64,000 bases of DNA, taken from assembly GCA_019639255.1 (NCBI GenBank), contig JAHBSF010000007.1, positions 1 through 64,000 on the forward strand. The letters are read 5' to 3'. Source of the stretch: Acidobacteriota bacterium (GTDB lineage Bacteria; Acidobacteriota; Blastocatellia; RBC074). The notes under the pieces were generated by a model. The model worked only from the letters and a program-made list of their open reading frames with translations. It was not told the origin of the DNA and ran no database searches. The translations under genes were made by a program, and so were the position numbers. This document shows positions 17,788 to 26,593 of the stretch, piece after piece. How positions within the stretch are numbered: position 1 is the stretch's first letter; each line of letters opens with the position of its first letter.

Positions 17788-17847
17788 GTGTCCGGCCCCG
17801 CATCCCAACCAACAACGGGGCCAGCCGGAATCCGGCTGCCGGACTGA
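17788..17847 (+). other. Possible 19-codon leader ORF before gspF
   Basis: GTG with AAAGGAG five bases upstream, the best ribosome site in this gap, opens a 19-codon frame (VSGPASQPTTGPAGIRLPD) ending 10 bases before the gspF ATG, which itself has a weak site. Translation coupling is possible. The sequence also forms GGCCCCG/CGGGGCC hairpin. Codon use is unremarkable. Confidence 0.2.
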
Positions 17848-17857
17848 GTCTGTACAA

Positions 17858-19075
17858 ATGGAATTTGTCTGTCGTTTAGGAACCCCATCCGGAGAGATCG
17901 TCACACGAACGATCGAGGGCGTCACGGAAGCCGAGCTTCGCCAGCGCCTTCAGGGTGAAGGGTACCGTATATTCAAGGTCGAAGCATCGCAATTGATGGA
18001 CGGCGTGCGGATCAGGCGGCGCGGCGAAAAATCCATTCGCATCAAAGTAGACGACTTCCTTCTGTTCAACCAGCAGTTGGCGGCGCTGCTGCGCGCGGGT
18101 CTTCCGGTGCTGCAATCGGTTCAGATGCTGCGCCAGCGTTCCCCCAACCCTCGCGTGCGGATGGTGCTTGCCGACGTTGAGGGCCGGATCAAATCGGGAA
18201 GCGCGCTCTCCGAAGCATTCGCCGCTCAGGGCGAAACGTTTCCGCGAATCTATACGGCCTCGATCCTGGCCGGCGAACGATCGGGTAATCTCGATGAAGT
18301 CCTGCGGCGATATGTGGAATACTCCAAGGCAATCGTGGCTCTTCGGCGCAAGATTCGCTCGGCGCTGACTTACCCGGCAATCCTGCTCGTAGGCGCGCTC
18401 GGATTGATTTCGGTTCTTACTACATTCGTAATACCGCGGTTTTCAAGCATCTACGAAAATATGGGCGCCGACCTGCCCACAATCACCGTTTTTGTCGTAG
18501 GTCTGTCGAATGCCGTGGGAGAAAACGCTTACTGGCTCGGGCCGCTCGTTGCCGGCCTGATTATCGGTCTTGTGTTGTGGCGAAGGACGGAAAACGGAAG
18601 GCGCACGATGGACCGGCTTATGCTGCGTGTGCCGCTTGTAGGTGATCTGATCAAGCAGATGACCACGGCGCAGATGTCGAGGAGTCTCGCGACTCTGCTT
18701 GCCGGCGGCATTACTGTAATCGAATCCTTCCAGATTGCATTGCAATCGGTGACCAATCGCGAATTGATGCGTGTAACGGAACCCGCGGTTCCGAAAATCC
18801 GGGAGGGCAAGCCCTTTACCGAAAGTCTTGCCGCCGCGGGCTGGGTGCCGGAACTTGCGGTGGATATGATCGGCGTAGGCGAAAGGTCCGGTTCGCTGCG
18901 CGAAATGCTCGACGAGGTGGCGAGCTTCTACGACGCGGAAACCGAGGTCAAGCTCGGACAGTTAACGACATTCATCGAACCGGCGATTCTAGTCACGATG
19001 GGGATCGTCGTCATCACGATACTGCTTGCGATTTATCTGCCCCTGCTTCAAATGGTCGGGCAGGCGGGAGCGTAA
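17858..19075 (+). CDS. gspF: Type II secretion / type IV pilus inner-membrane protein F (PilC family)
   Basis: 405 residues, the normal length of GspF/PilC. Residues about 65-190 and 270-395 are the two T2SSF repeats, with motifs FNQQLAALLRAGLPVLQSVQML and MSRSLATLLAGGITVIESFQIAL. Three membrane helices are visible, near 170 (LTYPAILLVGALGLISVLTTFVI), 220 and 380 (ILVTMGIVVITILLAIYLPLLQM). It forms the inner-membrane platform that the ATPase acts on. First gene of a plus-strand cluster F-E-D-G-G-G. The ribosome site is weak; a short leader may precede it. Confidence 0.93.
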   Translation: MEFVCRLGTPSGEIVTRTIEGVTEAELRQRLQGEGYRIFKVEASQLMDGVRIRRRGEKSIRIKVDDFLLFNQQLAALLRAGLPVLQSVQMLRQRSPNPRVRMVLADVEGRIKSGSALSEAFAAQGETFPRIYTASILAGERSGNLDEVLRRYVEYSKAIVALRRKIRSALTYPAILLVGALGLISVLTTFVIPRFSSIYENMGADLPTITVFVVGLSNAVGENAYWLGPLVAGLIIGLVLWRRTENGRRTMDRLMLRVPLVGDLIKQMTTAQMSRSLATLLAGGITVIESFQIALQSVTNRELMRVTEPAVPKIREGKPFTESLAAAGWVPELAVDMIGVGERSGSLREMLDEVASFYDAETEVKLGQLTTFIEPAILVTMGIVVITILLAIYLPLLQMVGQAGA

Positions 19076-19201
19076 TGCGGCGGGGAATTTAGAGCAATTC
19101 CCGGTTTAGGGAATCAAGAAACCGCGGAATACGCGGGAAGTAACGGAAACCGCCTAAAAGCGTGGGTTTCTGTTGCTCTGAACTTTCGGGGTTTGAGAAA
19201 T

Positions 19202-20839
19202 ATGGCTGCGCCGACGGATCGAATTACAGAGCGAATCGATGAGGGAAGCGAAGAATCCCGCGCTGCGACTGTTGCGGCGCGTTACCGTTTGAAGTACCTG
19301 GACCGAATAGAGGATTCGAACGTGGATTATGCTCTGGTGCAATCGCTGCCCGTGGACCTGATGCTCAGGCACCGCTTTGTCCCTCTGCGGCGCGAAAACG
19401 GCCACACCGTGATTGCCATGGCCGATCCGTCGGACCTGCCGCTTCTTGACGAACTGCGCGCCCAGCTCGACACGCCCATTCGCGTCGAAGTGGCCACGCG
19501 CACGGCCATAGAGGGCGTGCTGCGAAAGGGCGACGCTACGCAACGCGTATATCAGGAGGCTACCGAAGGTTTTCGCGCTTCGCTCATCAAGGAAACCGAT
19601 CAGGGCGAGGAAGTGCTCGATCTCGACCGGCTCTCGGGCGATTCCGAGATGTCGCCGATCATCAAACTCGTCGACACCGTAGTATTTTCAGCGCTCGAAC
19701 GCCGCGCATCCGATATTCACATCGAGACGCGCGACACCGACGTAGTCGTCAGGTACCGCATAGACGGTGCGCTTTACGAAGCGGGCGATCCCATAGACAT
19801 CAAGCACCATCAGACGATCATTTCCCGCATAAAGGTCATCTCCGAGCTGGATATTGCGGAAAGACGCGTGCCGCAGGACGGCCGGTTCAGAATGAGGATA
19901 AAGGGGCGGCGCGTGGATTTCCGCGTCTCGATAATGCCCTCGGTGCACGGCGAAGACGCAGTCATTCGTATCCTCGACAAAGAACAAATCAACGAGTCGT
20001 TCAAGGACCTTCGCCTCGATGTCGTGGGATTCGATCCGCAACTGTTGACGAAATTCCGCCGGTTTATTCTTGAACCGTATGGGATGGTGCTCGTGACCGG
20101 GCCTACGGGTTCGGGTAAAACCACGACGCTCTACGCGGGCCTGAACGAAATCCGCAACGATGAGGACAAAATCATCACTATCGAGGATCCGGTCGAGTAT
20201 CAGCTTCGCGGGGTCACACAGATCCAGGTAAACGAAAAGAAGGGACTGACCTTTGCTCGCGGTCTGAGAAGCATTCTTCGACACGACCCGGACAAGATAA
20301 TGGTCGGAGAAATCCGCGACAGCGAAACCGCTCAGATCGCAATCCAGTCGGCGCTGACCGGCCACCTCGTATTCACAACCGTTCACGCCAACAACGTCAT
20401 CGACGTAATCGGACGATTCCTGAATATGGGCGTCGAGCCCTACAACTTCGTTTCGTCGCTCAACTGCGTTCTGGCGCAGCGCCTCGTGCGAATGCTGTGT
20501 CCGCGGTGCAAGGTGCGGTTTCAGCCCGATGACAGGGAACTCGAAGAAGCGGGGCTTCCGCCCGTGCTTTACCGCGACAGGATTTACTACAAAAGCGCCG
20601 GTTGCGAAATCTGCTCGAATACCGGGTACAGGGGCCGAACCGCAATACACGAATTGCTAGATCTTTCAGACACCATACGCGAAATGATCATAGCCCGGCG
20701 GCCGGGTTCGGAAGTACGGCGCGTAGCGCGCGAAGAAGGGTTGGGAAGCCTGCGCGAATCGGCGCTCAGGCTGGTATTTGAGGGTTTGACGACGCTGCAC
20801 GAAATCAACAGGGTGACATTCGTCGAGCAGATGTCGTGA
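19202..20839 (+). CDS. gspE: Type II secretion / pilus assembly ATPase (GspE/PilB family)
   Basis: 545 residues from the ATG at 19202. An N-terminal T2SSE_N domain is followed by the ATPase core: Walker A GPTGSGKTTTLY near 300, Asp box EDPVEYQLRG, Walker B in MVGEIRDSETA, and the His box HLVFTTVHANN. A tetracysteine zinc site (CPRC near 430, then CEIC near 470) is characteristic of PilB/GspE. It powers pseudopilus growth from the cytoplasmic face. Its end lies 90 bases before the secretin start. Confidence 0.95.
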   Translation: MAAPTDRITERIDEGSEESRAATVAARYRLKYLDRIEDSNVDYALVQSLPVDLMLRHRFVPLRRENGHTVIAMADPSDLPLLDELRAQLDTPIRVEVATRTAIEGVLRKGDATQRVYQEATEGFRASLIKETDQGEEVLDLDRLSGDSEMSPIIKLVDTVVFSALERRASDIHIETRDTDVVVRYRIDGALYEAGDPIDIKHHQTIISRIKVISELDIAERRVPQDGRFRMRIKGRRVDFRVSIMPSVHGEDAVIRILDKEQINESFKDLRLDVVGFDPQLLTKFRRFILEPYGMVLVTGPTGSGKTTTLYAGLNEIRNDEDKIITIEDPVEYQLRGVTQIQVNEKKGLTFARGLRSILRHDPDKIMVGEIRDSETAQIAIQSALTGHLVFTTVHANNVIDVIGRFLNMGVEPYNFVSSLNCVLAQRLVRMLCPRCKVRFQPDDRELEEAGLPPVLYRDRIYYKSAGCEICSNTGYRGRTAIHELLDLSDTIREMIIARRPGSEVRRVAREEGLGSLRESALRLVFEGLTTLHEINRVTFVEQMS

Positions 20840-20928
20840 GGAAATGGAACCCTTTCGGATTATTGGCGTTGACTAAGCTGGAACCGATCACGACCCGGAC
20901 GGTAAATTTCAAGACAAGCGGGGGCTGT

Positions 20929-23900
20929 ATGAAGAGGAACAGCAAGATCCTGGTGCGACAGATGTTGGCGACTGCGCTCGCCCTTGCGCTGGTGCTTCCC
21001 GGCGCCGCATTCGGCGGCGGGAAATCCGGCCGTAAGAACTTCAAGGAAGGCACAAGATATGCCGCAAACCAGCAATGGGATCTGGCCGCGCAGGAGTTTG
21101 CGCTTGCAGTGTCGGCCGAACCCGACAACGCCGAGTACAGGCTGCATTACGCGCGCGCCCTGCAACAGGCTTCGATTATGTTCCTCAAGCGCGGCGACAC
21201 GCTCGCAGAGCAGAAGGATTTCGCCAGCGCCTATAATGCATATCGGCAGTCATTCGCCTACGACCCTTCGAACGAAATGGCGTTGGTGAAGATGAAACGA
21301 ATGCTGGAGCTTCAGAAGGCCGCCTCCGGTCTTGGGGAAGCCATCAGTTACAACCCGCATACGGGCAATATAGTGCCGACAAGCAGTGAAGTGCGCGTTG
21401 CATCCAAGCCGAGAACGCTGGAAGCGCAGAAGCTCGTGCGCATCCAGGATCAGCAGATGAAGACCTGGATTACGCAGATGGGCGGGCAACTCGGCCTCAA
21501 CGTGCTGTTTGATGAAACGGTGCGCGATACTCGCGTGTCGCTGGAACTTCGCGATGTATCCTGGGCGCGCGCACTCGATCTGATGCTCATACAGAACAAA
21601 CTCGCCTATGAAATGATCGACCGCAAAACCGCATTTATTTATCCCGACAATCCGACCAACCGGCAGAAGTTCGAAAAGCTGATGATCAAGACCTTTTATC
21701 TCGGCAACGCCAAACATACCGAGGTAAGGACCGCCGTGCAGGGATTGATCTCTACAGCGGGCGGCGGCCGTCAGATCGCATCGCTCGAACAGGTCAATGC
21801 ACTTATTGTGCGGGCGACGCCGGCCGAGCTACAGCTTGTACAGGACATCATCAAGAGCATCGACAAGAACAAGGCCGAGGTGGTTGTAGACATCAATATT
21901 TACGAGGTTGCACGCAACGACTCTCTGGAAATCGGAAACCAGCTCGCGCTGCAATCACAATCGGTGAATGTGTATCTGCGCGATTCAAACGGGAATGTTG
22001 TTACCGATACTGACGGCCGGCCCGTGATTGATCAGACCCTTCCTTCGGCGTTTCTGGGCAACCTGGGAGGCATCGGGCGCGCGGCAATCGGCGCCATTGC
22101 GGGCAATACTGCGAATCCGTTCCTGGGCGGCGTAGGTACGCTTTTTGGACTTCCGCCCACAAGTCTCAGCCTGTTGCAGGGACGCGGGCGTACGCGGTTG
22201 CTCTACAACAGCCAGATCCACGCGCTCGACGGGCAGCAGAATCAGACCAAAGTGGGGCGCAGCGTTCCGGTGCGCACGGGTACGAATTTCGGCGCCGGAT
22301 TCGGCGGGCCGATCATCAACCCCGGGCAGGGGGGCGTCGGCGGACAGCAGGGCGGCATTGCAAATCCGGGCCTCGGTTTCGGCGGCGGCGGATTGTTCGA
22401 CAACATTCAATACAAGGATGTGGGCCTGGTCATAGACGTCACACCGACCATCACCAACGAGGGATATATCGAAATCAAGATGAAGCTGGAATCGACGGCT
22501 GTCGAGGCGTCCGGCGAGGCTTCGAATCTGACCCCGGTATTCTCGCAGCGTTCGCTGAGCACTACGGCGCGAGTTCTGGACGGCGTAACTGCCGTAGTCG
22601 CGGGTGTTCGTCAGGACACAAAGAGCGATTCGCGCTCGACGATTCCTTTTGTCGGATTGGTGCCGGTACTGGGCCGGTTCTTTACCACGCCGAAACAATC
22701 GAGCCAGGAAAGCGATCTGGTGATAACAGTGACGCCGCATATCACTCGTGCACCGCAGATCGATTCCTCGGATCATCTCGCGCAGATAAGCGGGCCGATG
22801 CAGGGCGGAATGTCGCGCAGTTTCGAAGAGGTGGTACAGCAGATTCAGGCCGATGAGGAGCAGGAAAAGCGCATGATTGCGCAAACCGCTCCTCCGGTGG
22901 CAAGTCCGGCCGTTGCCGGACAGATAACCGCTGCTCCATCCGCTGCGCCTTCGGCTGCCAACCAGGGGGTTGTAGTGAATACGGTGAGCAGCTCCGCGGT
23001 GCCGGCTGGATCGAATCCCGGCGGCAGCGGCGTGAGAACGATTCCGCAAACTCCGAGCGGAGCGCCCGTTCAGGAGGCGAGCTTTACGCCGCCGCCTGCG
23101 GCTCAACCCGGCCAACCGCAGTCTGATCAGCCGCAGCCGGGCCAGCAGCCGCCTCAGCAACCGGGCCAGCAGCCGCAAGTACCCGAAGGTGCTCCGGCGG
23201 GAAGTGACGCCAAAGGCGAAACGGGAAAGGGTGAGCAGGAAACTGCCGAAGGGGCGCCGGGCGCTCGTGGGGCGGCCGGTGGAGAGAAAAAGGCTGCGGG
23301 TGAAGAAGAACTCCAACCGCCCGTGGTTGAGCCTTCTGAGCCGGTTCCGCAGGCTCGTGTAGTACCGCCTCAGGTGCCCGATCACATTCGAAAGGCCGTC
23401 GAGCAGGAAATGGCAATGGTGCGCGAGCGCGAGCGGCAGGAACAGGGTAAACCCAAGCCTCAGGAGATACCTGCAGAATACCTGAATCAACCCAAGCCCA
23501 CGGCTCCTGTGCAGCGCGCAACCGTAAGACCAGTGTCTCGCTCCGATCAGGATGCTGGCAATCCGCAGGTCAACCTGGCGCTTACGCCGCAAAGCGATTC
23601 TGTGAACGTAGGCAAATCCGTGCAGGTTGCGGTTACTGCCGGAGGGCTAAGCCAGTTGACAAACGCCGTACTTGTATTCAGGTTTGATCCGGCGCGCATC
23701 CGTATAGATTCGGTGCGTTCCGGCGCTGCGCTCGGACGCGAGGCGGATGTTGTGCATCAGGTGACGGGAGGAATGCTTCGCGTGACGATCAACAACACGA
23801 AGCCCCTGGTTGCCGGCGGGCTGATTACCATCGAACTCTCGGCGCTGGCCGAGGGTGAAGCGACGGTTGAACTTTTTGCGGAGCGCACTTCGATTGCACT

Positions 23901-23961
23901 TCCTGGCAATATGAGGGCAAGATCCGCCGCCGCACCGCTCAAGTTGACGTTCACGAAATAA
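20929..23961 (+). CDS. gspD: Secretin (GspD/PilQ family) with TPR domain and C-terminal cohesin domain
   Basis: 1010 residues from the ATG at 20929, the first start that gives a signal peptide (ILVRQMLATALALALVLPGAAFG); the ORF opens earlier at 20836. Order: TPR-like helices (about 35-130), secretin N domains (about 170-320), a Gly-rich segment (about 370-490) and the secretin pore (about 500-640, ending in GLVPVLGRFF and DLVITVTPHI). Residues about 660-870 are a Pro/Gln/Gly/Glu-rich linker. The last 140 residues (VNLALTPQSDSVNVGKSVQVAV, VFRFDPARIRIDSV) are a cohesin-type sandwich, an unusual tail for a secretin. It forms the outer-membrane channel. Confidence 0.92.
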   Translation: MKRNSKILVRQMLATALALALVLPGAAFGGGKSGRKNFKEGTRYAANQQWDLAAQEFALAVSAEPDNAEYRLHYARALQQASIMFLKRGDTLAEQKDFASAYNAYRQSFAYDPSNEMALVKMKRMLELQKAASGLGEAISYNPHTGNIVPTSSEVRVASKPRTLEAQKLVRIQDQQMKTWITQMGGQLGLNVLFDETVRDTRVSLELRDVSWARALDLMLIQNKLAYEMIDRKTAFIYPDNPTNRQKFEKLMIKTFYLGNAKHTEVRTAVQGLISTAGGGRQIASLEQVNALIVRATPAELQLVQDIIKSIDKNKAEVVVDINIYEVARNDSLEIGNQLALQSQSVNVYLRDSNGNVVTDTDGRPVIDQTLPSAFLGNLGGIGRAAIGAIAGNTANPFLGGVGTLFGLPPTSLSLLQGRGRTRLLYNSQIHALDGQQNQTKVGRSVPVRTGTNFGAGFGGPIINPGQGGVGGQQGGIANPGLGFGGGGLFDNIQYKDVGLVIDVTPTITNEGYIEIKMKLESTAVEASGEASNLTPVFSQRSLSTTARVLDGVTAVVAGVRQDTKSDSRSTIPFVGLVPVLGRFFTTPKQSSQESDLVITVTPHITRAPQIDSSDHLAQISGPMQGGMSRSFEEVVQQIQADEEQEKRMIAQTAPPVASPAVAGQITAAPSAAPSAANQGVVVNTVSSSAVPAGSNPGGSGVRTIPQTPSGAPVQEASFTPPPAAQPGQPQSDQPQPGQQPPQQPGQQPQVPEGAPAGSDAKGETGKGEQETAEGAPGARGAAGGEKKAAGEEELQPPVVEPSEPVPQARVVPPQVPDHIRKAVEQEMAMVRERERQEQGKPKPQEIPAEYLNQPKPTAPVQRATVRPVSRSDQDAGNPQVNLALTPQSDSVNVGKSVQVAVTAGGLSQLTNAVLVFRFDPARIRIDSVRSGAALGREADVVHQVTGGMLRVTINNTKPLVAGGLITIELSALAEGEATVELFAERTSIALPGNMRARSAAAPLKLTFTK

Positions 23962-24489
23962 ATGAGGCGAGTGCGAACTGCATATTCCGAAGCATCGGAT
24001 CGTGGGCGCGGGTTTTACACCACAAGGACGCGCGCTCGCGGATTTACTTTGCTCGAAATGATAATCACGATGGCGGTGCTTGCCATCGTGGTCAGTGCAT
24101 CTATTCCGTATATGCGCGACTCGATCAAGCGCGAGCGCGAATTCGTGCTGCGGCGCAACCTTCGCACGATTCGCAAAGCGATCGACGCCTATCACGCGGA
24201 TTGCGAATATCGTAAGCTTGTAAGCCAACTGGACAGGCGTGAGGGGGATATGTGTTATCCCCCGTCGCTCGATACTCTGGTCGAGGGCATCCACCCGGTA
24301 AACACCAACAGGACCATCAGGTACCTGCGCAGGGTTCCCGTAGATCCGATGACGGCAAAGGCCGAATGGGGCGTGCGCGCCGTACAGGATGATCCGGGCG
24401 ATGCTTCGACAAGCGGAAAAAACGTTTTCGACGTCTACAGCCTTAGCCGCGATCGCGCGCTGAACGGGACTTATTACAAGAACTGGTGA
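23962..24489 (+). CDS. Type II secretion pseudopilin, GspG-like (first of three)
   Basis: 175 residues. After a long basic leader of 26 residues comes the prepilin peptidase site, G before FTLLEM with Glu at +5, then the hydrophobic helix (IITMAVLAIVVSASIPYM). The C-terminal globular part has two Cys (CEYR, MCYP) and ends in a pattern shared with the next gene (RYLRRVPVDPMT, EWGVRAVQDDP, NVFDVYS). PVDP followed by a Trp is typical of GspG. The start lies directly after the secretin stop, so translation is probably coupled. Confidence 0.9.
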   Translation: MRRVRTAYSEASDRGRGFYTTRTRARGFTLLEMIITMAVLAIVVSASIPYMRDSIKREREFVLRRNLRTIRKAIDAYHADCEYRKLVSQLDRREGDMCYPPSLDTLVEGIHPVNTNRTIRYLRRVPVDPMTAKAEWGVRAVQDDPGDASTSGKNVFDVYSLSRDRALNGTYYKNW

Positions 24490-24490
24490 C

Positions 24491-24985
24491 ATGTTGAGGT
24501 CGTTTGAAAGGCGCGGCGCCATCCGGAAGCGAATCGCCGGATTTACGCTGTTGGAGATGATCATTACGCTGGCGATACTGGCGGTGCTCGCAACAGCGGC
24601 AATTCCGCTTGCGCGCAATGATGCCAAGAGGCGCCGGGAGCAGCGCCTGAAGTACGCGCTTTACGAACTGCGCCAGGCGATCGACAAATACAAAACCGAT
24701 TGCGAATCCGGAATGGTCGGACCGCTCGATCGCAAAATAAATGATGAGTGTTATCCACCCACTCTCGAAATACTGGTCGAAGGCATCAATCCGCCCAACA
24801 CTACGCGTACGATAAAATATCTGCGAGAAATCCCGATCGATCCGATTACGGGTGAAAAAGAATGGGGAATGAGATCGGTTCAGGACGAGCCCTTATCCGA
24901 GGGATGGGGCGGAGAAAACGTCTGGGATGTATACAGCCGCAGCGAGGGGACGGCATTAAACGGGACGCGATACAAGGAGTGGTAG
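24491..24985 (+). CDS. Type II secretion pseudopilin, GspG-like (second of three)
   Basis: 164 residues. Cleavage site AG before FTLLEMIITLAILAVL. The globular domain is clearly paralogous to the preceding pseudopilin: CESG and ECYPPTLEILVEGINPPNTTRTI match its CEYR and MCYPPSLDTLVEGIHPVNTNRTI, and the ends YREW/YKEW-type match too. This is a tandem duplication within the operon. Begins one base after the first pseudopilin stop. Confidence 0.9.
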   Translation: MLRSFERRGAIRKRIAGFTLLEMIITLAILAVLATAAIPLARNDAKRRREQRLKYALYELRQAIDKYKTDCESGMVGPLDRKINDECYPPTLEILVEGINPPNTTRTIKYLREIPIDPITGEKEWGMRSVQDEPLSEGWGGENVWDVYSRSEGTALNGTRYKEW

Positions 24986-25395
24986 TGGAGTTGCAAACTG
25001 TAAAACGAGCGGGCCGGCAGCGTGGATTCACGCTGATGGAGCTTGTCATCGTAATGACGGTGATAGCAATCCTTCTTGCCATAGCGCTGCCGATTTACGT
25101 CACGCACATACGGCGGGCGCGCGAGATTGTGCTCAAGCAGGATCTGGACGAGATGCGCCGGGCGATAGACAAGTTTACGGTCGACAAGGAGCGAGCGCCC
25201 AGCGCGCTGAATGAACTGGTGCAGGCGGGCTACCTTCGCAGCATCCCCGTCGATCCGATTACAAAATCCGCCGATACCTGGCAGGTGGAAATGGAAACCG
25301 AAACTACGTTGCCCGATGTTCCACCCGGAATCCGGGACGTACGCAGCGGAGCAGACGGTGTAGATTCGGTGGGAAAACCCTATTCGGAATATTGA
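24985..25395 (+). CDS. Type II secretion pseudopilin (third of three)
   Basis: 136 residues from a GTG at 24985 that shares one base with the TAG of the previous gene; AAGGAG lies five bases upstream. The longer frame from 24862 would overlap the previous gene and is rejected. A 13-residue leader (VELQTVKRAGRQR) precedes GFTLMELVIVM, with the helix and Glu at +5. Unlike the two earlier pseudopilins it lacks the Cys pair and is shorter, so it is an older or more divergent paralogue. A family A element follows 21 bases after its stop. Confidence 0.88.
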   Translation: MELQTVKRAGRQRGFTLMELVIVMTVIAILLAIALPIYVTHIRRAREIVLKQDLDEMRRAIDKFTVDKERAPSALNELVQAGYLRSIPVDPITKSADTWQVEMETETTLPDVPPGIRDVRSGADGVDSVGKPYSEY

Positions 25396-25415
25396 CCTGC
25401 CTGAATACAGAAGAA

Positions 25416-25545
25416 AAGCAAGAGAGAGATAACGGAACATACGAAATGAAACGAAAATTACGGAAAAGAAGAATGTTTCCGTAGTTTTCGTCATTTTTCG
25501 TTTGTTCCGTCATTACTTATGCCCCGAGGTCGTGTGGAGTGATTT
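25416..25545. repeat. Family A element, copy 11 (core plus end 1)
   Basis: Core AGAGAGATAACGGAACATACG to CGTTTGTTCCGTCATTACTT. End 1 is on the right: GTCGTGTGGAGTGATTTA. GGAG of this end lies six bases before the ATG of the next gene, and the last TA overlaps that ATG's A. The element seems to supply the ribosome-binding site. Confidence 0.9.
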
Positions 25546-26502
25546 ATGCAGAAACTGCCGGTAATCGGGCAATTGTGGGATTTTCTCGTATCGCCGACTT
25601 TTCCGCGTACGGCCGTATCCATCAGTGAAACCGACGCAGTGTTGGTAGGTCTGAAGCGTTCGGGGCGCGAATTTGAGGCGCAGCACCTGGCTGTGGTACG
25701 CTTGCCGGCCGGTTTGATACGCGCTGATTTTCGGGAACCAAACATCCTGGACGAAGAGGCGCTTGCGCGCGAACTCGAAAAACTTGCGGTGCAGGCCGGG
25801 CTGCGGCGTCTGAACAATGTCGCTGTGGCGTTGCCGGAAGGCAGCGTCAGAAGCCTGGTGCTGTCGGTTGAAAGCGCATCGGGAGGCCGCCAGGAGATGC
25901 TCCAGATGCTTGAATGGAAGGTAGAGCGTGCTGCGGGCTGTGCGATTGCGGAAGCGCGCGCAAGTTACCGGCGGCTGAAATCGACCGGTGCAGGTTCACA
26001 GTGGCTTGTAACGGTATCGCAGCGTGCGGTGATAGAACAGTACGAGCACGTCTTCCGGCGTTTGGGATGGAATGCGGGGTTATTGCTGCCTGCACATCTT
26101 GCCGAGGCGCAGTTGCTGTTAAACGCCGAGGGTGATGGGGATCAGTTGCTGGTCAGTCTCAATCCGCGTGGTTTTGTTGCGGTGATTTCCAGGAACGGCG
26201 AACCGATTCTAATTCGCGACGTGGAATGTTCATGGCCTGAAATGGAGGATGAATTCCACAGGCTGATGATTTATTATCGGGATCGCCTTACAGCGCAGGA
26301 TTTGCAACCGGGCGTCAAGCGCCTGCTTGTGCTCGGCACATCCGAAGATCAGGAGCGGTTGCGGCGAGCTGCGGCTGAATCATTGGAGGCGCCAATTGCG
26401 CCGCTGGATGCCGGAATGCTAGGCTTCAGGCTGCCTGCCTCGGTACAGTTTCCAACCGTCGCCGCTGCAGCCGGACTTGCGATTGCTGCGTGGGCCGCCT
26501 GA
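25546..26502 (+). CDS. PilM-like actin-fold pilus assembly protein
   Basis: 318 residues. FPRTAVSISETDAVLVGL, NVAVALPEGSVRSLVLSVE and QWLVTVSQRAVIEQYEHVFRRLGW recall the PilM/HofM fold, in which an actin-like cytoplasmic protein links the PilN/PilO membrane complex to the assembly platform. The C-terminus (VAAAAGLAIAAWAA) is hydrophobic and ends where PilM usually has its last helix. No pilN or pilO homologue follows: a cytochrome c gene comes next. The ribosome site seems to be provided by the family A element immediately upstream. Family assignment is by pattern memory. Confidence 0.72.
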   Translation: MQKLPVIGQLWDFLVSPTFPRTAVSISETDAVLVGLKRSGREFEAQHLAVVRLPAGLIRADFREPNILDEEALARELEKLAVQAGLRRLNNVAVALPEGSVRSLVLSVESASGGRQEMLQMLEWKVERAAGCAIAEARASYRRLKSTGAGSQWLVTVSQRAVIEQYEHVFRRLGWNAGLLLPAHLAEAQLLLNAEGDGDQLLVSLNPRGFVAVISRNGEPILIRDVECSWPEMEDEFHRLMIYYRDRLTAQDLQPGVKRLLVLGTSEDQERLRRAAAESLEAPIAPLDAGMLGFRLPASVQFPTVAAAAGLAIAAWAA

Positions 26503-26593
26503 AGAATTCAGCACGGCGATCCGGCGTCGATAGCGCGCCCTAAAACCTTTTTCACGGTATTTCAAGCGTATAGCGCGGGATTCACAGGTTCAA

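Larger units (their letters stand above)
17316..17857. other. Divergent intergenic region between FHA and gspF genes
   Basis: Holds family A copy 10 (17489-17641) and, at 17749-17760, GTGCTATACT, an extended -10-like sequence 100 bases before gspF without a good -35. AAAGGAG before a GTG at 17788 would start a 19-codon leader. The part 17316-17488 is an open extension of the FHA frame without a start and without recognisable protein sequence. Confidence 0.5.

Noticed and set aside
19688-20650. 320-codon minus-strand frame over gspE
   Set aside because: Shadow of a gene whose ATPase motifs are all intact; no family resemblance.
21985-23592. 535-codon minus-strand frame inside the secretin gene
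   Set aside because: It lies wholly antisense to a well-supported secretin, has no recognisable motif and is rich in Arg, Ser and Leu, as expected from GC-biased codon use on the other strand.
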